NCBI RefSeq assembly: GCF_001425165.1 | Contig: NZ_LMDU01000011.1 | Coordinates: 496,058-560,057 of the forward strand | Direction of reading: 5' to 3' | From: Pelomonas sp. Root405 | GTDB lineage: Bacteria; Pseudomonadota; Gammaproteobacteria; Burkholderiales; Burkholderiaceae_C | Length of the DNA stretch: 64,000 nt | Part shown: positions 15,436-23,067 of the stretch, piece after piece | Numbering within the stretch: position 1 is the first letter of the stretch | Layout: every line of letters starts with the position of its first letter | The notes under the pieces: model-generated | The model's database searches: none | Told to the model about the DNA's origin: nothing | What the model saw: the letters and a program-made list of their open reading frames with translations, nothing else | Made by a program: the position numbers and the translations under genes

Positions 15436-16632
15436 ATGCAGGCCAGCCGCACGCGCGTCATCACGACGTTGGGCATTGCCCAGACGCTGGCCTGGGCCTC
15501 GTCCTACTACCTGCCGGCACTGCTGGCGCGGCCGATGGCGCGCGACCTGGGCGTGTCCGAACCGACGGTGTTCGCCGCCTTCTCCGCGGCCCTGGTTATC
15601 TCGGCCCTCGTCGGGCCCTACAGCGGCCGGCGCATCGACAGATGGGGCGGGCGGCCGGTGCTGATGGCGACGAGCGCGCTGTTCGCGCTGGCCCTCGCGG
15701 CCATGGCGCTGGCCACCGGGCCGGTCAGCTTGTTCGCGGCCTGGCTGGTGATGGGCCTGGCGATGGGCAGCGGGCTGTACGAGGCAGCCTTCGCATCGCT
15801 GGTGAGGCTCTACGGCCACGACGCGCGCGGCGCAATCACCGGCATCACGCTGTTCGCCGGCTTTGCCAGCACGGTGGGCTGGCCGCTGACCGCGGCGTTG
15901 GAGCAGGCCTACGGCTGGCGCGGCGCCTGCTGGGCCTGGGCCGGCCTGCACCTCGTCATCGGCCTGCCGTTGAACGCCTGGCTGCCGCGGGCTGCCAACG
16001 CGCCCACCACGCCGCCGAGCGACGCGCCGGCCGTCATTGAGAGCAAGCCGCCCCCACCGTCGGTCATGACGGCGGCGATGCTGGCCTGGGTGTTCGCAGT
16101 GACCTGGTTCATCAGCACGGCGATGGCGGCGCACCTGCCGTCACTGCTGGCGGCCGTGGGCACCGCGCCGGCCCAGGTCGTCTTCATCGGCGCCCTGGTC
16201 GGCCCGGCGCAGGTGGCGGGGCGGCTGCTGGAGTTCGGCCTGCTGAGGCGGCTGCACCCGCTGCACTCGGCGCGCGCCGCCGCACTGATGCATCCGCTGG
16301 GCGCCGCGCTGCTGGCCCTGGTCGGCGCACCGGCGGCGGCGGTGTTCGCGCTGCTGCACGGCGCCGGCAACGGCATCCTGACCATCGCCAAGGGCACGCT
16401 GCCACTGGCACTGTTCGGCCCGCAGGGCTATGGGCAGCGCCAGGGCCTGCTCATGCTGCCGGCCCGGCTGGGGCAGGCCCTGTCGCCCTGGCTGTTCGGC
16501 CTGCTGCTGGCCCGGTTCGGCACGGGCGCGCTGTGGTTCTCGGCCGCGCTGGGGTTGAGTGCGCTGTTGGCCCTGCTGTTCATCCGCGTCGCGGCGCCCG
16601 CCAGTCCGGCGCCGGTCAGCGTCCCGCGTTGA
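15436..16632 (+). CDS. MFS transporter of the arsenic island
   Basis: A 398-residue major facilitator with about 12 hydrophobic segments. The loop between helices 2 and 3 carries GPYSGRRIDRWGGRPVLM, the MFS motif A, and helix 4-5 contains GLAMGSGLYEAAFA. A 30-residue proline-rich cytoplasmic loop separates the two halves. It lies 5 bases after the acetyltransferase-flavoenzyme fusion, so it is cotranscribed. Members beside arsO-type genes are candidate arsenical exporters (ArsK/ArsJ-like roles), but substrate is inferred from position only. Its end overlaps the convergent halogenase gene by 17 bases. Confidence 0.82.
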   Translation: MQASRTRVITTLGIAQTLAWASSYYLPALLARPMARDLGVSEPTVFAAFSAALVISALVGPYSGRRIDRWGGRPVLMATSALFALALAAMALATGPVSLFAAWLVMGLAMGSGLYEAAFASLVRLYGHDARGAITGITLFAGFASTVGWPLTAALEQAYGWRGACWAWAGLHLVIGLPLNAWLPRAANAPTTPPSDAPAVIESKPPPPSVMTAAMLAWVFAVTWFISTAMAAHLPSLLAAVGTAPAQVVFIGALVGPAQVAGRLLEFGLLRRLHPLHSARAAALMHPLGAALLALVGAPAAAVFALLHGAGNGILTIAKGTLPLALFGPQGYGQRQGLLMLPARLGQALSPWLFGLLLARFGTGALWFSAALGLSALLALLFIRVAAPASPAPVSVPR

Positions 16633-18148
16633 TCTGCTGGATCAACGTCCGGTGGCTGGGCAGGTCGGCCACGGCGCGGTCGGCAAAGCGCTGAATCTTG
16701 GCGAACAACTTCTGCGCATCCTCGACCTGGGTGAAGTCGTCACGCCCGGCGCTGAGGTCGGTGCGGAAACCCATGCCGTAGAGGATGTACTGGTAGTTGA
16801 AGAAAGCGAAGGTCTCGGTGTCCAGCAGGAAGTCAAAGCGGCCCGGCGGGCGCAGCTTCCACTCCTCGAGCAACCCGGCCAGGCGGTCGGGGATGGACGC
16901 CGGCGCGGCGTTGTCGCGCCAGAAGGGCTCTTCACGCTGGCTGAGGCAGTAGTGGAGCTTCAGGAAATTGATGATGTTCTCGAAGCGCGCCGTCATCAGC
17001 TCGTTGAAGCGCCGCGCGGGGGCTTGGATCGGGCCGCTGTGAGGCAGCATCTCCGCAATCATGCCGACCGCCGCTTCGATGAGGACGAGACCGGTTGCCT
17101 CCAGCGGCTCCAGGAAACCGGCCGACAGCCCGACGGCGACGCAGTTCTTCATCCACTGCTGCTCCCGGTAGCCGGGGGCAAAGGGAATGCTGCGCATCGC
17201 CAGGTCCTCGCTGCCAGCGCCGCAGTAGTTGCGCAGGATGTCGGCGGCACGGTCGTCGCTGAGGTGGTCGCTGGAGTAGACGCAGCCGACACCGCGCGCA
17301 CCGTTCAGGCCGATCTCCCACAGCCAGCCGGCCTCGTGGGCGGTGGCGATGGTGGCGCTCTCCATCACGGCCTCGGCGCCAAGCGGGATCTTGCACGCCA
17401 GCGCACGGTCGGCGAAGAGATGGCCGCGTGCCGACTTGAGCGGGCTCCCGAGCGCGCGACCGATCAGCTCGGCGCGAAAGCCGCTGCAGTCGATGTAGAG
17501 GTCGGATTCGAAGCGGCCCTGTCGATCGGTGTCCAGGTGGGCGATGGCGCCGGCGGCATCCAGCGCAACGCCGGTCACCGTGGCTTGCACATGGCGCACA
17601 CCGAGCTCGCGGGCACGCTCGGCCAGCAGCTTGGCCAGCTTGATCGCATCGAAGTGGTAGGCGTAGTTCAGCGGCGCGGCATAGGGCGCCTCGCCGGCCC
17701 GCTTGGGCGCGCGCTGGCCCTCGGCCACACGGTGCTGGATGGTCATGGCCTGCGCAAACGGCGCGCGGTCGGCCTCGTCCTGCAGCAGCCAGTAGGGCAC
17801 GAGGTTGAGGTCCTCGGCGTAGAAGGGCGCCTCGAAGGGATGGAAGAACTCGTGCCGCGAGCCGCCGACCGGCGCGCGCGCCCAGTCGACAAAGCGGATG
17901 CCCTGCTTCATCGTCGCCGAGGTCTCGCGGATGAAGCGCGCCTCGTCGATGCCGAGGAATTGCAGCGTGCTGCGGATGGTGGGGAAGGTGCCCTCGCCGA
18001 CGCCGACGCTGCTGATGTCGGGCGACTCCAGCACGGTCACTTCGAGCTGGCTGCGTTCGGGCAGGCGCAACGCCTTGGCCAGGTAGGCGGCCGTCAACCA
18101 GCCGGCCGTGCCGCCACCGACGATGAGGATGCGTCGCTTCTGGGTCAT
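16616..18148 (-). CDS. Flavin-dependent (tryptophan-type) halogenase
   Basis: A 510-residue FADH2-dependent halogenase. The FAD site is GGGTAGW at 11-17. The catalytic lysine that holds hypohalous acid is Lys81 (SATMKQGIRF, equivalent to Lys79 of PrnA), the WxWxI motif is WLWEI at 275-279, and the catalytic glutamate is Glu350 in LEPLEATG. All parts of an active enzyme are present and length is as for PrnA (538). It belongs to the large environmental clade whose substrate is usually not free tryptophan. No flavin reductase, TonB receptor or peptide gene lies beside it. The ATG at 18148 precedes the FAD strand directly. Confidence 0.9.
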   Translation of the reverse strand: MTQKRRILIVGGGTAGWLTAAYLAKALRLPERSQLEVTVLESPDISSVGVGEGTFPTIRSTLQFLGIDEARFIRETSATMKQGIRFVDWARAPVGGSRHEFFHPFEAPFYAEDLNLVPYWLLQDEADRAPFAQAMTIQHRVAEGQRAPKRAGEAPYAAPLNYAYHFDAIKLAKLLAERARELGVRHVQATVTGVALDAAGAIAHLDTDRQGRFESDLYIDCSGFRAELIGRALGSPLKSARGHLFADRALACKIPLGAEAVMESATIATAHEAGWLWEIGLNGARGVGCVYSSDHLSDDRAADILRNYCGAGSEDLAMRSIPFAPGYREQQWMKNCVAVGLSAGFLEPLEATGLVLIEAAVGMIAEMLPHSGPIQAPARRFNELMTARFENIINFLKLHYCLSQREEPFWRDNAAPASIPDRLAGLLEEWKLRPPGRFDFLLDTETFAFFNYQYILYGMGFRTDLSAGRDDFTQVEDAQKLFAKIQRFADRAVADLPSHRTLIQQINAGR

Positions 18149-18240
18149 GTGGGGATTGCGTATTCGGGCCGAGCGCCGGGCCGCTCCCAAGCCGGCCCGC
18201 CATGGCGATGTGCTGGCGGCTCAATGCCGCAAGCATCGCC

Positions 18241-18255
18241 GTCCCCCCGGGGGAC
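18241..18255. repeat. Short perfect palindrome between halogenase and toxin genes
   Basis: GTCCCCC and GGGGGAC face each other around one central base. It lies between the start of the halogenase gene and the end of the toxin gene. The loop is too small for a good terminator and there is no T-run. It could be an operator for the halogenase gene or an accidental GC palindrome. Confidence 0.3.
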
Positions 18256-18284
18256 CGGCCAAGGTACTCCTTGGACGAGGGGCT

Positions 18285-18782
18285 TCATGCTCTGACGTAT
18301 AGATTTTTCAGCCACTGGTGACCCGTCTGTGTGCCGTGGCTCCAGTCCTCGTCTTCATCGCTGGGCGGCGCGACATAGCCCGAGGGGTTGAGCAGCTTGA
18401 CGCGGCCGACACGGAAGGCCGAGACGCGATGGGTCACGAAGGTGAGGCCATGCTCCAGCGCCGTGGCGGCCAGCAGGCCGTCGCGCGTGTTGGCATAGGG
18501 CAGTTGGGCGCGCCTCCGCACGACGGTCGCATCCACCGGCAGCACGCGACCCTCGAAGGCGGGCATGACGCGGTTGTCGATCCAGTCGCGCACGACCAGG
18601 CCAGCGGCGCGGTCCTTGCGGCCCAGGCGCGCAGCGGCGTTCTCGATTTCCAGCAGCGTCAGCGCCGAGATGAAGAGCTTCTGGCGCGCAATGTCCGCCG
18701 CCCAGGCGGCCAGGCCCGGGTCGGACTGGCCGGCCTTGGCCTTGCGCAGTTCGAGCACGATGCTGGTGTCGAGGAGGAACAT
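18285..18782 (-). CDS. vapC: VapC-type PIN domain toxin
   Basis: A 165-residue PIN-domain ribonuclease. Acidic residues expected for metal binding are Asp5 (FLLDTSIVLEL), Glu45 (LTLLEIE) and Asp101 (NTRDGLLAATAL). The usual final Asn/Asp position reads THR. VapC toxins cleave initiator tRNA or rRNA. The 25 residues after the PIN fold are an acidic, Trp-containing tail (PPSDEDEDW), longer than in most members. The start overlaps the antitoxin stop by one base. This gene and the antitoxin form a complete toxin-antitoxin module. Confidence 0.88.
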   Translation of the reverse strand: MFLLDTSIVLELRKAKAGQSDPGLAAWAADIARQKLFISALTLLEIENAAARLGRKDRAAGLVVRDWIDNRVMPAFEGRVLPVDATVVRRRAQLPYANTRDGLLAATALEHGLTFVTHRVSAFRVGRVKLLNPSGYVAPPSDEDEDWSHGTQTGHQWLKNLYVRA

Positions 18783-19033
18783 CAGGCCAACGGCTCCCGG
18801 TGGTCCCAGGCGCCCTCCGCCGCCGCATCGGCCGCCTCGATGGTTACCGCCTCGGGCATGGCCAGCATTTCCAGGATGCTCTCGCCCTCGCCGGTCAGGC
18901 GGCGGTAGTCGGCAATGCTCATCAGCACATGGGTGGGCCGGCCGCGGTCCGTGATCAGCACGGGCTCCGCCTGCGCGGCGCGCTTGGCCAGGCTGACATC
19001 GCGGTTGAAATCGCGGCTGCTGAGGAGCTTCAT
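18782..19033 (-). CDS. Phd/YefM-type antitoxin
   Basis: An 83-residue antitoxin. The N-terminal Phd fold is clear: SRDFNRDVSLAKRAAQAEPVLITDRGRPTHVLMSIADYRRL, with the DNA-binding part first and the ITDRGRP hairpin. The C-terminal half (ILEMLAMPEAVTIEAAD) is an acidic toxin-binding tail. Antitoxins of this type bind their own promoter, more tightly with the toxin, and an inverted repeat spans the promoter immediately upstream. Confidence 0.88.
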   Translation of the reverse strand: MKLLSSRDFNRDVSLAKRAAQAEPVLITDRGRPTHVLMSIADYRRLTGEGESILEMLAMPEAVTIEAADAAAEGAWDHREPLA

Positions 19034-19042
19034 GAGGCCGCG

Positions 19043-19092
19043 AATGTACCTACCTGCCTACATCGCCGCAACCCTTGGGTAGGTAGGTAGGC
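19043..19092 (-). promoter_or_regulatory. Toxin-antitoxin promoter with inverted-repeat operator
   Basis: On the minus strand a -35 TTGCGG (19071-19066) and a -10 TACATT (19048-19043) are separated by exactly 17 bases. Transcription would begin a few bases before the antitoxin ATG at 19033. An imperfect inverted repeat frames it: TACCTACCTGCCTAC at 19047-19061 and GTAGGTAGGTAGGC at 19079-19092, which match at 12 of 13 core positions. The arms themselves contain tandem CCTA/TAGG units. This is the expected autoregulatory operator. Confidence 0.65.
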
Positions 19093-19244
19093 TCGTTTCC
19101 GTCAGCCCCGATGGACAGCACAAACCGCACTGGCACAGTCCGCGGCGGCATGGCAGCGCTTTCACCAATCTGCGCAGACAACGTTGTACAGAAGACCGCC
19201 AGGGCGGCTGCAGCACAGCGGCGGCGACAACAAGAGGACCCCCA

Positions 19245-20618
19245 ATGAACCTGGACCACATCGACCTTCTGGGCCTGCTCGGCGACGTTTTCGCCAAGCA
19301 CGGCCCGGCGGCGCCCGCATTCGCGCAGACCTATTCCCCGGCCGACTTCAGCGTCCACTTCTTCCTGCAGCTGGCCATCATCCTGCTGGCCTGTCGCATC
19401 GTCGGCTGGGCCGGCCGCAAGTTCCTCGCGCAGCCGCAGGTCGTGGGCGAAATGATTGCGGGCGTCATCCTGGGGCCATCGCTTTTCGGGCTGCTGGCGC
19501 CGGAAACGCAGGCCGCCATCTTTCCGCCGGAGATGAAGAACGTGCTCTACACCGGCGCCCAGCTGGGCGTGGGCCTGTACATGTTCCTCGTGGGCACGAC
19601 GCTGCGGCTGGACCACTTCGCCACCAAGGCCAGGAGCGCCATCGGCGTGTCGGTCGCCGGCATCGCGGCGCCGTTCTTCATCGCCTTCCTGATCACGCCG
19701 CTGCTGCTGACGGTGCCGGGCCTGTTTGCCGAAGGCATCTCGACGGCCAATGCCACGCTGTTCATGGGCGCCTGCATCGCGCTGACGGCTTTCCCGATGC
19801 TGGCGCGCATCATCAACGAACGCGGCCTGGCCAACACCTCGCTGGGCACGCTGTCACTGACGGCGGGCGCCTTCGACGACGCGGTGTCATGGTGCGTGCT
19901 GGCCCTGGTGCTGGCGGCTTTCGGCGCTGGACCGGGCGTGGCCGTCCTGGCCATTGGCGGCGGCGTGATCTACGCGACCTTCATCATGCTGTTCGGCCGC
20001 AAGCTGCTGGCGCCGCTGGGCCGCATCGTCGAGCGCGAGGGCGAAATGAGCATGACGGTGCTCGGCATCACGATAGCCCTGTTCTGCCTGTCGGCCTTCA
20101 TCATGGATGCCGTCGGCATCCACGCCATCTTCGGCGGCTTCATCCTCGGCGCGGTCATGCCGCGCGGCCTGTTCGCGGCGGAGCTGAAGAAGAAGGTGGA
20201 GCCGCTGGCCGTGATCCTGCTACTGCCGATGTTCTTCACCTACTCGGGGCTGAACACGCGGCTGGACATGATCAATTCCGCCCAGCTGCTGCTGATCGCA
20301 CTGGGCGTGCTGGCGGCGTCGGTGCTGGCGAAGTTCGGTGCCTGCTACCTGGCCGCACGCATGGCGGGCGAAGACAACCGCACGGCCCTGGGGATAGGCG
20401 CGCTGATGAACTCGCGCGGCCTGATGGAGCTGATCATCATCAACATCGGTCTGCAGAAGGGCATCATCGGCCCGGCGCTGTTCTCGATGCTGGTGCTGAT
20501 GGCGGTGGTGACGACCATGATGGCCAGCCCGCTGTTCGAGCTGTTCTACGGCCGCCAGGCGCGCGCGTCGGGCGAGCTGGGTGCCATCCCGGGCAGCGCG
20601 ACCGGCGGCGCGGCCTGA
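19245..20618 (+). CDS. CPA2-type cation:proton antiporter
   Basis: A 457-residue inner-membrane antiporter with 11-12 hydrophobic segments. The family core is visible: VVGEMIAGVILGPSLFG near residue 68, LTAFPMLARIINERGL near 180, and the ion-binding pair Asp211-Asp212 in GAFDDAVSW. It belongs to the Na+/H+ or K+/H+ exchangers related to KefB/GerN but lacks a C-terminal TrkA-N domain. The N-terminus has about 30 extra residues before the first helix. AAGAGGACCCCC precedes the ATG. It is followed after 83 bases by the HPP protein gene in the same direction. Confidence 0.88.
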   Translation: MNLDHIDLLGLLGDVFAKHGPAAPAFAQTYSPADFSVHFFLQLAIILLACRIVGWAGRKFLAQPQVVGEMIAGVILGPSLFGLLAPETQAAIFPPEMKNVLYTGAQLGVGLYMFLVGTTLRLDHFATKARSAIGVSVAGIAAPFFIAFLITPLLLTVPGLFAEGISTANATLFMGACIALTAFPMLARIINERGLANTSLGTLSLTAGAFDDAVSWCVLALVLAAFGAGPGVAVLAIGGGVIYATFIMLFGRKLLAPLGRIVEREGEMSMTVLGITIALFCLSAFIMDAVGIHAIFGGFILGAVMPRGLFAAELKKKVEPLAVILLLPMFFTYSGLNTRLDMINSAQLLLIALGVLAASVLAKFGACYLAARMAGEDNRTALGIGALMNSRGLMELIIINIGLQKGIIGPALFSMLVLMAVVTTMMASPLFELFYGRQARASGELGAIPGSATGGAA

Positions 20619-20701
20619 GCGACTTCAGAACCGGCGCGAAACCTGCTTGTCTCGGGCAGGGGCGGCCATTGGCCCGCCCAGCATCGTCACAACACCGCAC
20701 C

Positions 20702-21280
20702 ATGAGCGAGCTTGCACCCAGCGCCATTGCGCGTGCTCCCCAGGAAAGGGCGGCGCCTGCAGCCACGCGCACCGAGCCTGTGCCACTGGCCCTGCACCTG
20801 CCCGCGCCGGTCGGCGCGCCGCGCTACACGCTGGGCGTCGGCGCCCTCGCCTGCGCCGGCGTATTCACCATCATTGCCGTGCTGGCGATCGGCTCCTACA
20901 ACCTGGGCGTGATGCTGCTGTTGGGGTCCTTCGGCTCGACCGCGGTCATGATGTTCACCTTTCCCGAGATCCATTTCTCGCAGCCGCGCAGCGTCATCGG
21001 CGGCCACTTCATCTGCACGGCCGTGGGCCTGGCAGCGCTGGCGTTGTTCGGGCCGACCTGGTGGTCGCTGGCAACGGCCGCCGCGGTATCGGTGGCCTTG
21101 ATGATGGTCACGCGCACGCTGCATCCGCCCGCCGGATCCAACCCGATCATCGTGTTCCTGGCCGCGCCGACGTGGGGCTTCCTGCTGTTCCCGACGCTGT
21201 TAGGCGCGGTGGCCATGGTGGTCGTCGCGGTGCTCTACCACCGCGCCACGCGGCGCGCCTACCCGGCGTACTGGTACTAG
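20702..21280 (+). CDS. HPP family membrane protein
   Basis: A 192-residue HPP-family protein with four hydrophobic segments after a 40-residue hydrophilic N-terminus. The name-giving motif is LHPPAGSNPI (near residue 145), preceded by GSFGSTAVMMF. HPP proteins have been linked to nitrite transport in cyanobacteria and plastids; here the substrate is unknown. Length is usual for stand-alone members without CBS domains. The gene shares orientation with the antiporter and the lipoprotein gene that follows. Confidence 0.87.
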   Translation: MSELAPSAIARAPQERAAPAATRTEPVPLALHLPAPVGAPRYTLGVGALACAGVFTIIAVLAIGSYNLGVMLLLGSFGSTAVMMFTFPEIHFSQPRSVIGGHFICTAVGLAALALFGPTWWSLATAAAVSVALMMVTRTLHPPAGSNPIIVFLAAPTWGFLLFPTLLGAVAMVVVAVLYHRATRRAYPAYWY

Positions 21281-21281
21281 C

Positions 21282-21302
21282 GGGGCGGGCGCGGGGGCGG
21301 GG
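21282..21302 (+). repeat. G-quadruplex-type tract
   Basis: Four runs of three or more G within 21 bases (21282-21285, 21287-21289, 21293-21297, 21299-21302) start two bases after the HPP stop codon. The pattern fits the canonical G3+N1-7 quadruplex rule. It lies in the 76-base gap before the lipoprotein gene and could affect transcript ends or expression of the next gene. In 70 percent GC DNA such tracts can also arise by chance. Confidence 0.45.
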
Positions 21303-21356
21303 CCTCGCGCCCGATCAACGGCGTAAGGTGACAGGGCTCTGCAACGACCACCCACG

Positions 21357-21869
21357 ATGACCAGCCCTTCCTCGCTCCTTGCCCTCGCCTGCCTCGCCGC
21401 GCTGCTGAGCGGCTGCGCCACCCACGGCCCCGACGAGGTCGTGCTGCCCAAGCACCGCGCGTGGGTGGAAGGGCGCACTGTGGAGTACGTGACGACAGAT
21501 ATCTCCGACGCCACCATGGCGGCCCAGGCCGGCGTGAACCATGTGCCCCGGCTCGCCCAGGCGCTGGGCGAGGGCTCGGCCTCGTTGACCGAACGGGTCT
21601 ACAAGTTCAGCGACGGTGCCCAGATCAGCGTGTTCGCGTCGGGTCCGGCGCCGCTGGCGTCGGCACAGCCCGATACCAACTACAGCCCGCTCTGGCGGCT
21701 GGTGCTGGTGGCCTGGAAGCCTGCGGCCACCCGGCGCGAGCTGCGCTCCGAGGAGGCGGTGCTGGCGGCGGCCGAGGCCGGTGAGATCGACCTGTCGGTG
21801 ACCGGCATCGTCGTCAACTGCCCCGTCACGCGCCCCGCCGACGGCGTGGCGCTGCGCGGCGTGCGCTGA
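21357..21869 (+). CDS. Lipoprotein of unknown function
   Basis: A 170-residue exported lipoprotein. The signal peptide of about 19 residues ends in the lipobox LLSGC with Cys20 as lipidation site. The mature part has a strand-rich pattern (VEYVTTDISDATMAAQAGVNH, then YKFSDGAQISVFAS and ITGIVVNCP-like strands). I do not recognise a domain. Asp at the position after Cys is absent (the next residues are Ala-Thr), so outer-membrane sorting is expected. A GTAAGG sequence at 21323-21328 lies 28 bases upstream of the ATG. Confidence 0.7.
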   Translation: MTSPSSLLALACLAALLSGCATHGPDEVVLPKHRAWVEGRTVEYVTTDISDATMAAQAGVNHVPRLAQALGEGSASLTERVYKFSDGAQISVFASGPAPLASAQPDTNYSPLWRLVLVAWKPAATRRELRSEEAVLAAAEAGEIDLSVTGIVVNCPVTRPADGVALRGVR

Positions 21870-21880
21870 ACACCCAACAA

Positions 21881-21914
21881 CAGCGCCAGCCCCGGCTGGC
21901 GGCCGGTGGCGCTG
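21881..21914. terminator. Stem-loop between convergent genes
   Basis: CAGCGCCA at 21881-21888 can pair with TGGCGCTG at 21907-21914, and a nested alternative pairs CGCCAGCC (21884-21891) with GGCTGGCG (21894-21901). It sits 12 bases past the lipoprotein stop and 46 bases past the stop of the convergent hydrolase gene. No T-run follows on either strand, so it is a weak candidate for a two-way terminator. Confidence 0.35.
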
Positions 21915-21960
21915 AATGATGCTGATGCGCACGCTGCAGCCGACCGCGGGGTGCGACCCA

Positions 21961-23067
21961 TCACCGGGTTCCTGGCCGCGCCACCAGCGGCCGCACATGC
22001 TGGACCAGGGCGACGAGGAAGCGGCCCGGCTCTTCGTGCGGCGCCAGGTGGGCCGAGTGCTCGAACCAGACCAGCTTCTTCACCGGTGCCTTCAGCCGCG
22101 CCAGCCACGGCTCGATGACCGAGGACGGCGTCGTCAGGTCGTGGCGGCCCAGGAACATGAGCACCGGAAACGGTGCCTCAGCGATGCGCGTGTGGTCCAC
22201 GCGCCGCATGTCGGGCAGCAGCGCCGGCACCGAGAGCTGCCCGCCCTGGTCGATGGCGAGCCGGTCCTCGAACTCGTAGTAGGGCGACAGCCGCGCGGCC
22301 TGGAAGTAGAAGTTGGCGTCCTTGCGCGACGCCGCCAGGCCGCCATAGGCCATCACCCATTTGCGCGCGACGTTGACCTTCTCGAACGGGATCTCGCCCT
22401 CGCCGGGATACGGCGCGATGGCGGCCAGCTCGGCCTGCGCCGTCGCGTCGCCGCGCAGGCGTGCCTGGCGCAGCAGCGCCTCGTATTGCGCGCGCTCGTT
22501 GGCCTGCAGGTTCATCAGCGGCCCGACGCCGACATAGGCGCCGACCCATTCGGGCTTGCGCATTGCGGCGTCCAGGCCGATGACATTGCCCCACGAATGG
22601 CCGAGCAGGATGACGCGCTCGACCCGGAGCCGCTGGCGCACCAGGGCGATCAGCTCGACCAGGTCGGCCGCCATCTGCTGGCGCGTCAACTCCAGCTTGT
22701 TGGCCGCCTCACCGGCATGTCGCAGCGTCTTGCCGGTGCCGCGCTGGTCCCATTGCACGACGGTGAAGAAGTCCTCCCAACCACGCTGGTAGGGCCAGCT
22801 GCGGCCCATCTCCGTCGCGCCGGGCCCGCCGTGCACGTAGATCAGCACGGGGTTGGCCCTGTCGGCACCACGGATGGTGATCCATTGCTTCAGGCCGCCC
22901 AGCTCGACCGCCTCGCTGACCTCGATGGCATTCGGCGCGACGAGGCGCTGCTGGTCGGCAATCATGGGACGCACCGTGGCATAGCCGGGCTCGGCCGGCG
23001 GCGGGGACGCGGCCAGGGCGTCCAACGCAAGGAATGTGGCGAGAAAGGCGGCGACGAATCGGGTCAT
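21961..23067 (-). CDS. Exported alpha/beta hydrolase (proline iminopeptidase-like)
   Basis: A 368-residue hydrolase with an N-terminal signal peptide (about 20 residues, ending ALAA). The oxyanion segment YVHGGPGATE begins near residue 78, WDQRGTGKT near 106, and the nucleophile elbow GHSWGN near 156-161 has Ser158. The acid is likely the Asp in FLGRHDLTTP and the base the His in EHSAHLAPHEE. HGGPG and DQRG are typical of S33 peptidases, but many relatives are esterases. The stop of the upstream acyltransferase gene overlaps its ATG by one base, so the two genes are coupled. Confidence 0.85.
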   Translation of the reverse strand: MTRFVAAFLATFLALDALAASPPPAEPGYATVRPMIADQQRLVAPNAIEVSEAVELGGLKQWITIRGADRANPVLIYVHGGPGATEMGRSWPYQRGWEDFFTVVQWDQRGTGKTLRHAGEAANKLELTRQQMAADLVELIALVRQRLRVERVILLGHSWGNVIGLDAAMRKPEWVGAYVGVGPLMNLQANERAQYEALLRQARLRGDATAQAELAAIAPYPGEGEIPFEKVNVARKWVMAYGGLAASRKDANFYFQAARLSPYYEFEDRLAIDQGGQLSVPALLPDMRRVDHTRIAEAPFPVLMFLGRHDLTTPSSVIEPWLARLKAPVKKLVWFEHSAHLAPHEEPGRFLVALVQHVRPLVARPGTR

